Positions 58,100 to 64,000 of a stretch of 64,000 nt of DNA are shown here, piece by piece. Made by a program: the position numbers and the translations under genes. Where the stretch lies: assembly GCA_019654715.1 (NCBI GenBank), contig BPEH01000001.1:1-64000 (forward strand). The letters are read 5' to 3'. The stretch's first letter is position 1, and the number at the start of each line of letters is the position of its first letter. The notes beneath the pieces were generated by a model that had not been told where the DNA came from, ran no database searches, and saw only the letters and a list, made by a program, of their open reading frames with translations. The DNA comes from Fidelibacterota bacterium (GTDB taxonomy: Bacteria; Fidelibacterota; Marinisomatia; Marinisomatales; Marinisomataceae).

Positions 58100-58173
58100 G
58101 GCGGAGTAGCTCAGTTGGTTAGAGCAGCGGAATCATAATCCGCGTGTCGGGAGTTCAAATCTCTCCTCCGCTA
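58100..58173 (+). tRNA. tRNA-Met (CAU), elongator type
   Basis: 74 nt with acceptor GGCGGAG/CTCCGCT, D-arm GCTCAGTTGGTTAGAGC, anticodon stem-loop GCGGA-ATCATAA-TCCGC (anticodon CAT), variable GTGTC and T-loop TTCAAAT. G1 pairs, so it is not the initiator. Overall sequence suggests elongator Met rather than lysidine-modified Ile. It is the only plus-strand tRNA here. Confidence 0.92.
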
Positions 58174-59084
58174 CACTCCCTTACAAAATCAATTTCTTCT
58201 TTATTCAAAACTGACTTATAGTATTTGTTTGAAAAAGATTTATTGTAAACTAAGTCATGTTGAACTTGTTTTTTTGGCTCTTTTATATCATCTTTTTGAC
58301 CAAAATTTAGGTTTTTAACTTTGCTAACTATTTTGTCTGTACACTCTTCACCTAGCCAATCAAACAATTGATTAATTGATTGTTCTGGATTTAATGAAAA
58401 ATCATTTTGATTGAAAAAATAAATATTCTCTTTTCTTTCAATTTTATTTTTGAAATTGCTATATAATTGGAAAAATTGGACAGCTCCCAAAACAGATGGA
58501 GAAACAAAATTATTTTCAATTTTTTCCTCTATTTTAATATCAATACGATTAAGATCATTAATGAGTCTGTCATACTCAGAGAATTCCCATCCCATCCTCT
58601 TAAAACTACCCGCTAATGGTAGAATTGGCCTCTCACACATTATCACTCTATAATTATCAGAAAGATAGAGCAATGCAAATACCAAAAAAGGATCTTTAAT
58701 AATTAATTTCTTTTTATTAATAGAAAACTTGGATTTAAGAAATGACAATGAAGATTCGTTCCCAAATAATGTTTTAACAGCTTTCTTTAGAGCTGAATCG
58801 TTATCCTTCACTCCTAATTTAAACTTAGCATTTAAATTGAGAATACTATTAAAAACATCATCGAAATCACTATAACTAATATTTGCACCAGGAATCAAGT
58901 AATTTAAATTGACCTCTGAAATGCCTTGGGACGCATTAAAAGGCTCGTAAACCATGTTATATCCATCAATAAGAGACAATATATCTCCCAATGCTGTTGT
59001 TGCTGTTCTAGGCAAACCAGAAACTATTATTGCCTTCTCAGAATATTTTTTATTTTTTGACATGAGCAAGTTACAACCTGACAT
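58155..59084 (-). CDS. Sulfotransferase-family protein
   Basis: 309 residues from ATG 59084, or 302 from ATG 59063. The PAPS-binding P-loop-like motif IIVSGLPRTATTALGDIL is near the N-terminus, followed by MVYEPFN. KKLIIKDPFLVFALLYLSDNYRVIMCERP resembles the 3'-phosphate-binding strand of sulfotransferases, and FDWLGEE with SINQLF near the end matches the family. It may add sulfate to a glycan or lipid. The last 19 bases overlap tRNA-Met on the opposite strand, so the protein end may be borrowed. No neighbour shows its substrate. Confidence 0.75.
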   Translation of the reverse strand: MSGCNLLMSKNKKYSEKAIIVSGLPRTATTALGDILSLIDGYNMVYEPFNASQGISEVNLNYLIPGANISYSDFDDVFNSILNLNAKFKLGVKDNDSALKKAVKTLFGNESSLSFLKSKFSINKKKLIIKDPFLVFALLYLSDNYRVIMCERPILPLAGSFKRMGWEFSEYDRLINDLNRIDIKIEEKIENNFVSPSVLGAVQFFQLYSNFKNKIERKENIYFFNQNDFSLNPEQSINQLFDWLGEECTDKIVSKVKNLNFGQKDDIKEPKKQVQHDLVYNKSFSNKYYKSVLNKEEIDFVRECSGGEI

Positions 59085-59501
59085 TAAAGAAGAAACTTAT
59101 AAAAAAGCAATTTCTAAAATTAAAAATTTAAAAAGATAAACTAACCTTAGATTTAATATGTAACACACTATATGATATGTTTAAAAATTTGGGAAATTTT
59201 TTGTGGTTTTTATATTTCAATGATAACGAACTAGAAATATCATTTTATAAATCAGACAAAATACCATGTAGTCCCATAAATATGGGCGGAGTCTGCGGAC
59301 AATCCCTCAATTCTAGAAAAATAATAATTGTGCCTAATGTTAGTAAATTTCATGGACATATTGAATGCGATCCAAATAGTAAGTCAGAAAAATTTCTATA
59401 CCATTTCTAAATTACGTATTAGACATTGATTCAAAAAAAACTTGATGACTTCGATGAGATTGATAAAAAATATTTTAAAAAAAATAATCGAAATGATTTA
59501 A
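59062..59501 (+). CDS. Free methionine-(R)-sulfoxide reductase (GAF-domain fRMsr), frameshifted
   Basis: Reconstructed from ATG 59062. SKLQPDIKEETYKKAISKIKN precedes a break near 59138, then KDKLTLDLICNTLYDMFKN, NFLWFLYFNDNELEISFYK, IPCSPINMGGVCGQSLNS, IIIVPNVSKFHGHIECDP and SKSE. A second break near 59385 leads to ISIPFLNYVLDIDS and a third to DDFDEIDKKYF, ending about 59501. This matches the GAF-fold enzyme that reduces free L-methionine-(R)-sulfoxide with thioredoxin. Its three functional cysteines (PCSP, GVCG, IECD) are all present. About 145 residues, typical. Its start codon overlaps one possible sulfotransferase start, and its 3' end touches rplQ. Confidence 0.78.
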
Positions 59502-59920
59502 TTATCTTCTGATTCTACTTCTTCAGGAACTTGCTCTTCAACAACATCATCTTTTAGATTAGATTTATCAACAAATTCAATCAGAGACATCTTTGCAGCA
59601 TCGTTAACCCTGCTTCCAAGCTTAATGATTCTTGTGTAACCGCCTGGTCTTTGAGCATAACTAGGACCAATAACATCAAAAAGCGTCTTAACAGCTGTTT
59701 GATTATTTAGGTGTTTCCAAAACCTGCCTTCTATTATGCAATGTTCCATCTTTTGCTTTGGGGAATCATTGGCTCAATAAACCCTTTTTAGCGCTATAGC
59801 TTTCTGATGGGTCGTTCTAATACGTTTATGCTCGATTAAAGAGCTTGCCATGTTAGACAACATTGCTTTTCTATGAGAAGCAGATTTCCCAACCTTTTTT
59901 GTTCTTACTCTATGTCTCAC
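59498..59920 (-). CDS. rplQ: 50S ribosomal protein bL17 (frameshifted)
   Basis: GTG start at 59920, inside the rpoA end (11-base overlap). [39 protein letters not shown] and ALKRVIEPMIP lie in the first frame until about 59775. After two indels the frame holds LHNRRQVLE and [20 protein letters not shown], then [21 protein letters not shown] and an acidic tail. Corrected length ~140 residues. Essential, so the breaks are probably errors. It closes the alpha operon. Confidence 0.93.
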
Positions 59921-60893
59921 TGTTTTCGTTGTTTTCGTTGTCAAGGTATGGACTAATATCCATTCCAAATTTCAATCCCATTGTTTCAAGTTTTTCAATC
60001 AACTCGTTTAAAGATTTTCTACCGAAATTTTTATACTCCAACATTTCGGATTCTTCTTTTTGAACAAGTGCTCCAATCAAAGTAATGCCTGCAGCTTCAA
60101 GACAGTTATGACTTCTTACTGAAAGTTCCATTTTATCGATTGAAGATTCAAGAAGCTTACGAGTCTGTAGAATTTCTTCACTTACTGGCTTATCAATCTC
60201 CAACACTGAAGGATTGCTAATTGAATTGATAATATTATAGTGCTCAGATAATACTGAAGAACAATAACTTACCGCATCTATTGGAGTAATTGATCCATCA
60301 GTCGTAACATCTAAAGACAACATTTCTAAATCTTCTTTTGCTCCTGGCAAAGAAGAAACATTAAATGTGACTTTTGTAACAGGATTAAAAATGCTATCAA
60401 TTGGAATAATTCCAACCGGTGAATTATTAAGTTTATTTTCTTCGCTTGACTTATAACCCTTGCCTATGCCTAGTCTCAACTCCATCTCTAATGTAGTATC
60501 TTTAGCAATATCAGTAATATATAGGTCAGGATTAAGAATAGTAAAATCATTACTTGCCGCTTGAATATTAGCTGCAGTAAAGGTTTTCTTTCCTTTAATC
60601 TTTAAACGTATTGGTTCAACAACACTTTCAAAAAGATGAAATCGTACTGCTTTCAAATTCATAAGAATATCAGCAACATCTTCCTTGATACCGTCCAATG
60701 TAGAAAACTCATGTAAAGCACCTTCAATCTTCACATTGGTAATTGCTGCTCCAGGAACCGCTGTTAACAAAGCTCTCCTTAGAGAATTTCCTACAGTTAT
60801 TCCATAGCCTCTTTCCAATGGTTTAATAACAAACTCACTAGAATTATCATCTGTTTCTTTATGTGAAATTTTAAATTTTAATTCATTACTCAT
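59910..60893 (-). CDS. rpoA: DNA-directed RNA polymerase alpha subunit
   Basis: 327 residues. The N-terminal dimerisation and assembly domain contains [21 protein letters not shown]-type sequence and [19 protein letters not shown]. The C-terminal DNA-contact domain contains [37 protein letters not shown] and FGMD. It follows rpsD by 12 bases and overlaps rplQ. The frame is intact. Confidence 0.97.
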   Translation of the reverse strand: MSNELKFKISHKETDDNSSEFVIKPLERGYGITVGNSLRRALLTAVPGAAITNVKIEGALHEFSTLDGIKEDVADILMNLKAVRFHLFESVVEPIRLKIKGKKTFTAANIQAASNDFTILNPDLYITDIAKDTTLEMELRLGIGKGYKSSEENKLNNSPVGIIPIDSIFNPVTKVTFNVSSLPGAKEDLEMLSLDVTTDGSITPIDAVSYCSSVLSEHYNIINSISNPSVLEIDKPVSEEILQTRKLLESSIDKMELSVRSHNCLEAAGITLIGALVQKEESEMLEYKNFGRKSLNELIEKLETMGLKFGMDISPYLDNENNENSET

Positions 60894-60905
60894 TATCTTT
60901 TCCTT

Positions 60906-61520
60906 TTATCTTGAATAGTACTCTACAACTAACTGTTCATTAATAGTCATATCAACTTCTTGTCTTTCTGGATAATTAACAAATGTACCAACCATTTTAG
61001 CTTTATCTAAAGATAGCCATGATACATTTAAATCACCTTTAATCATCTTAATTGAATCTAATATAATATCTAATTTTTTACTTTTGTCCCTTACTTGAAT
61101 GGTATCACCTGGTTTTAATCGATAAGACGGTATATTAACTTTCTTACCATTAACCATAAAATGTGCATGATTAACAAGCTGTCTAGCAGACGGTCTTGAA
61201 GGAGCAAATCCTAATTTATAGACTACATTATCTAATCTTGATTCAAGTAATACCAATAGATTAAGACCAGTCTCACCTTTCATTTGTGAAGCTTTTTTAA
61301 AATAATTTCTAAATTGTTTCTCTAACATACCATACATAAACTTGATTTTCTGTTTCTCCTTTAATTGTGTGGAATATGTCGTAAAACGCTTTCCAGATTG
61401 TCCATGTTGACCAGGTCTATATCCTTTTCTTGATAATAATTTATCAAATTTTGGATTTCCAAAGATATTAACTCCAAGTTTTCTGACCAGTTTGCCTTTA
61501 GGTGTATTTAGTTTTGCCAT
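60906..61520 (-). CDS. rpsD: 30S ribosomal protein uS4
   Basis: 204 residues starting with MAKLNTPKGKLVRKLGVNIF, RKGYRPGQHG, KFMYGMLEKQFRNYFKKA, an S4 RNA-binding domain (ESRLDNVVYKLGFAPSRPSA, RQLVNHAHFMVNGKKVNIPS) and the ending VEYYSR. The N-terminal zinc-binding cysteines found in some uS4 are absent. It is encoded between rpsK and rpoA. Confidence 0.96.
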   Translation of the reverse strand: MAKLNTPKGKLVRKLGVNIFGNPKFDKLLSRKGYRPGQHGQSGKRFTTYSTQLKEKQKIKFMYGMLEKQFRNYFKKASQMKGETGLNLLVLLESRLDNVVYKLGFAPSRPSARQLVNHAHFMVNGKKVNIPSYRLKPGDTIQVRDKSKKLDIILDSIKMIKGDLNVSWLSLDKAKMVGTFVNYPERQEVDMTINEQLVVEYYSR

Positions 61521-61526
61521 ATAATT

Positions 61527-61907
61527 TTATACTCTTCTCTGTTTCTTAGGTCTACAACCATTATGAGGTAGTGGAGTTACATCAGATATCGAAGTTATTT
61601 GTAACCCTGCACCTGATAACGCTCTAATAGCTGACTCTCTACCTGCTCCAGGACCTTTTACCCTAACTAAAACTTTTAATAAACCCATACCAACAACCTC
61701 GCCTGCAACTTTCTCTGCTGCTATAGAGGCTGCATACGCAGTATTTTTTCTAGATCCTCTAAAACCTGCTTTTCCAGCAGTGGCCCACGCAATAACATTA
61801 CCATATTCATCAGTAACTGTAATATTTGTATTGTTAAATGTTGCTTTTATATGGACAATACCCTTTGAGCCCACTTTCTTTTTCTTTGATTTACCTTTTA
61901 CTGCCAT
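61527..61907 (-). CDS. rpsK: 30S ribosomal protein uS11
   Basis: 126 residues. A basic start ([19 protein letters not shown]) is followed by [57 protein letters not shown] and the end [15 protein letters not shown], the standard uS11 signature. It follows rpsM by 4 bases. Confidence 0.97.
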   Translation of the reverse strand: MAVKGKSKKKKVGSKGIVHIKATFNNTNITVTDEYGNVIAWATAGKAGFRGSRKNTAYAASIAAEKVAGEVVGMGLLKVLVRVKGPGAGRESAIRALSGAGLQITSISDVTPLPHNGCRPKKQRRV

Positions 61908-61911
61908 AATC

Positions 61912-62295
61912 TTATACTGCTACCTTTTTATTACCAAGTCCTACTGTTTGCTTCTTTCCTCTTTTGGTACGAGAGTTTGTCTTAGTTCTCTGCCCTCTTA
62001 CTGGCAAAGATTTCCTATGTCTTACACCTCTATAAGTACCAATATCTTGTAATCTTTTAATATTTTTAATATTCTCGGTTCTTAATTCGCCTTCAATTAG
62101 CAATTTCAAATCAACAATAACTTTTCTAATAGAATCTTCTTCTTTGCTACTGAGATCAGTAACTCTAGAATCAGGATTAATTTTGGCTAATTCGCATATT
62201 TTTAATGCGGTAGTTAAACCAATTCCATGAACATACCTAAGAGAATGAGCGACTTTCTTATTTTTTGGTATATCAATTCCTGCTATTCTAGCCAT
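61912..62295 (-). CDS. rpsM: 30S ribosomal protein uS13
   Basis: 127 residues starting [20 protein letters not shown] with [14 protein letters not shown], and the C-terminal [20 protein letters not shown] followed by a basic tail. Its ATG overlaps the rpmJ stop (TAATG). It contacts 16S rRNA and the 50S bridge. Confidence 0.97.
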   Translation of the reverse strand: MARIAGIDIPKNKKVAHSLRYVHGIGLTTALKICELAKINPDSRVTDLSSKEEDSIRKVIVDLKLLIEGELRTENIKNIKRLQDIGTYRGVRHRKSLPVRGQRTKTNSRTKRGKKQTVGLGNKKVAV

Positions 62296-62411
62296 TATCC
62301 TTGCCTCTGTTTAAATCGAGGATTTCTCTTATTAATAATATAAATACGTCCTTTTCTACGTACAATAATACAATCTCGACTTCTTCTCTTGACTGATGCT
62401 TTAACTTTCAT
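62295..62411 (-). CDS. rpmJ: 50S ribosomal protein bL36, zinc ligands mostly lost
   Basis: 38 residues ([20 protein letters not shown] then [18 protein letters not shown]), too short for most gene calls. Canonical bL36 has a Cys-x2-Cys...Cys-x4-His zinc ribbon. Here only the second Cys (DC) remains; the first Cys, the third Cys (IIN) and the His (PRF) are replaced. It lies between infA and rpsM with a 2-base gap and a TAATG overlap. Confidence 0.92.
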   Translation of the reverse strand: MKVKASVKRRSRDCIIVRRKGRIYIINKRNPRFKQRQG

Positions 62412-62413
62412 AA

Positions 62414-62638
62414 TTATTGCCTAAACGTAATTCTTCCTCTAGTTAGATCATATGGAGATAACTCTAAATCAACTTTATCGCCAGGAAGCATTTTAATAAA
62501 ATGCATACGCATTTTACCGCTTACATGTGCAAGAACTTCGTGTTCTTTGCCTCCTAAGTTTATTATCACTCTAAACCTTGCTCCTGGTAAAGCTTCCTTT
62601 ATAACTCCCTCAACTGCTATTGATTCTTGTTTTGCCAT
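62414..62638 (-). CDS. infA: Translation initiation factor IF-1
   Basis: 74 residues with the OB-fold signature: [59 protein letters not shown] and the ending [11 protein letters not shown]. It directly follows map (1 base) and precedes rpmJ. The frame is intact. Confidence 0.97.
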   Translation of the reverse strand: MAKQESIAVEGVIKEALPGARFRVIINLGGKEHEVLAHVSGKMRMHFIKMLPGDKVDLELSPYDLTRGRITFRQ

Positions 62639-62639
62639 A

Positions 62640-63389
62640 CTACGTTAAAATTCTGGGTTGGAACTTAGTAATAAGAACTGAATGTTCAAAGTGTGCACTT
62701 GGCTTCCCATCTTGTGTCTTAATCGTCCACCCATCTTTATCAGTTTTAATGTGTCTACTACCCAAATTAACCATTGGTTCAATAGCCAAACACATACCTT
62801 CCTCTAATACAACATCGTGACTATGATTCTTAGGTTCACAGAAATTAGGAACTTGAGGATCGAGGTGGAGTTGTTTGCCAATACCATGCCCCACTAATTC
62901 TCGGACAATTGAATATCCTTTCGATTCCACATATTCCTGTATAGCCTGACTAATATCATAGACAAGATTACCAGCTACTGCTTTACTAATGCCTATATCA
63001 AGTGCTTCTTTTGTTGTATTTAATAATAATGCTTTTTCTTTAGAAATCTCACCCACTGGAATAGTTCTTGCAGAATCACTATAGTAACCATTCTTAAGAA
63101 CTCCACAATCAATTCCTACTATTTGTCCCTCTTTTAATGTTATATCCTTTGGTATTCCATGTACAATCTCATCATCAACTGATATACATAAAGTAGACGG
63201 AAAATTATTATATCCTTTAAATGCAGGAATTCCATCTTTTGAAACAATATAATCCTCAGCAATCTTATCTAATTCTAAAACAGATTGACCAGGAACAATA
63301 TATGTCTCAACAAGATCTAGAGTATCAGATAATATCTGACAACTTTCAGTCATCTTATTAACTTGTTCCATATTATTTAAATCAACCAT
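62640..63389 (-). CDS. map: Type I methionine aminopeptidase
   Basis: 249 residues. Metal ligands are visible in [20 protein letters not shown] (Asp, Asp), [17 protein letters not shown] (His) and [14 protein letters not shown] plus [10 protein letters not shown] (Glu, Glu). It removes N-terminal methionine after deformylation. Its start overlaps the secY stop (TAATG). The adenylate kinase gene often found between secY and map is absent. Confidence 0.96.
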   Translation of the reverse strand: MVDLNNMEQVNKMTESCQILSDTLDLVETYIVPGQSVLELDKIAEDYIVSKDGIPAFKGYNNFPSTLCISVDDEIVHGIPKDITLKEGQIVGIDCGVLKNGYYSDSARTIPVGEISKEKALLLNTTKEALDIGISKAVAGNLVYDISQAIQEYVESKGYSIVRELVGHGIGKQLHLDPQVPNFCEPKNHSHDVVLEEGMCLAIEPMVNLGSRHIKTDKDGWTIKTQDGKPSAHFEHSVLITKFQPRILT

Positions 63390-64000
63390 TACCTTCTACC
63401 TCTCATCTTACCTTTTGCTAAGAAACCATCGTAATGTCTTGATAATAAATGTGTTTCTATTTGATTAAGGGTATCTAAACCAACACCAACAATAATTAAT
63501 AAACTTGTACCACCAAAAAATGAAGCGTAATTATACTCTAAACCAGCAAATTGTTGTAAGAAGTATGGCATTAAAGCAATAAATCCAAGAAAGCACGCTC
63601 CAGGCAATGTTACTCTAGTTAATATATTCTCAATAAAATTTGCTGTTTTTCTTCCAGGTTTTACTCCAGGGATAAATCCTCCCTGCTGTTTTAATGTTGA
63701 AGAAACTTGATTTGGATCAAATTGTAGTGCCGTGTAAAAATAGGTAAAGAAGACAATCAATAAAGCAAAACAGAGATTAGAAAACCAATGATCCATTGCA
63801 AACCAAGACATAAAACCTGATTGTACAGCCTCTTGTCCTAAAAAAGTAGCAATTGTACCTGGAATTAATAATATAGACTGCGCAAATATAATCGGAATAA
63901 CACCTGCAGTATTAATTTTTAATGGTAAATATGTAGATTGACCACCATAAACTTTTCTACCAATTACTCTCCTTGCATATTGAATAGGAACTTTTCTAAT
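63389..64000 (-). CDS. secY: Protein translocase channel subunit SecY (partial, C-terminal part)
   Basis: The last ~203 residues are in the window; the start lies beyond 64000. The frame runs in from the edge with VPIQYARRVIGRKVYGGQ and STYLPLKINTAGVIPIIFAQ, then FFTYFYTALQFDPNQVSSTL, GGFIPGVKPGRKTANFI, and membrane helices, ending LSRHYDGFLAKGKMRGRR. It forms the SecYEG pore. It heads the visible spc-alpha operon segment. The frame is intact. Confidence 0.96.
   Translation of the reverse strand: MRKVPIQYARRVIGRKVYGGQSTYLPLKINTAGVIPIIFAQSILLIPGTIATFLGQEAVQSGFMSWFAMDHWFSNLCFALLIVFFTYFYTALQFDPNQVSSTLKQQGGFIPGVKPGRKTANFIENILTRVTLPGACFLGFIALMPYFLQQFAGLEYNYASFFGGTSLLIIVGVGLDTLNQIETHLLSRHYDGFLAKGKMRGRR

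Noticed and set aside
59177-59410. Standalone 77-residue hypothetical protein
   Set aside because: It is the middle of the fRMsr gene, whose two ends are in neighbouring frames.

Overview
The window is a strongly A+T-rich bacterial chromosome segment from a Gram-negative, outer-membrane-bearing organism. Most genes are on the minus strand. The exceptions are a 5-alpha-reductase-like gene, a YceI gene, a DUF456 gene, an Hsp20 gene, a cystathionine beta-synthase-type gene, a free-methionine-sulfoxide-reductase-like gene and one tRNA-Met. A type IX secretion-style C-terminal domain, a choice-of-anchor B beta-propeller, DUF5916, DUF6029 and Omp28-like envelope proteins, and a FecA-like TonB receptor with a carboxypeptidase-regulatory plug extension all point to the FCB superphylum. 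Visible Shine-Dalgarno sequences before several genes fit a marine Marinimicrobia (SAR406)-like lineage better than a typical Bacteroidota. That placement is inference.

Layout. 1-4.1 kb: CMD/AhpD-like protein, nitroreductase, membrane-anchored metallo-beta-lactamase-fold hydrolase, proline-iminopeptidase-like hydrolase, two small proteins and CutA. 4.1-13.8 kb: a DUF885 lipoprotein, then folD-zapA-pheT-pheS-rplT-rpmI-infC-thrS, where infC very probably starts at AUU and pheT carries a ~100-residue insertion. 13.8-30.3 kb: envelope genes. These are a lipoprotein, a secreted protein and a DUF5916 protein coupled to thrS, then a FecA-like receptor behind two Fur-like palindromes, a PD40 propeller protein, an M28 peptidase, a very large secreted propeller protein, two lipoproteins, and a metabolic run of class IV aminotransferase, YaaA, thioesterase and SDR. 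30.4-44.6 kb: 5-alpha-reductase-like protein, TadA, tRNAs, a TlpA/DUF6029/Omp28 cluster, GltX, YceI, DUF456, a lysine-rich protein with an acidic repeat tail, a CNNM/CorC-like protein, YwaF-like, VOC, a hydrolase and the TldD/PmbA pair. 44.7-58 kb: Hsp20 with a sigma-54-like promoter, CBS, UvrC, TrkH/TrkA, MurA, AcpS, HAD, TPR, SecG, TpiA, Pgk and GdhA. 58-64 kb: tRNA-Met, a sulfotransferase, fRMsr, and the end of the spc/alpha ribosomal operon (secY-map-infA-rpmJ-rpsM-rpsK-rpsD-rpoA-rplQ).

More than twenty genes have reading frames broken by single-base indels, mostly in homopolymers. The broken genes include essential ones (gltX, tpiA, pgk, rplQ, folD, tadA). In nearly every case the other frame continues the same protein, so these are best read as uncorrected sequencing or assembly errors. 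Several genes below are therefore described as reconstructed across frames. I found no CRISPR array, prophage, IS element or rRNA.

The most interesting points are: the paired TGAGA-N5-TCTCA operators before the TonB receptor; the AUU start of infC; the PheT insertion; a UvrC lacking its helix-hairpin-helix end; a sigma-54-like promoter before Hsp20; a hidden fRMsr gene whose start codon can overlap that of a divergent sulfotransferase; and a possible DUF4295-like protein with a repetitive acidic tail.
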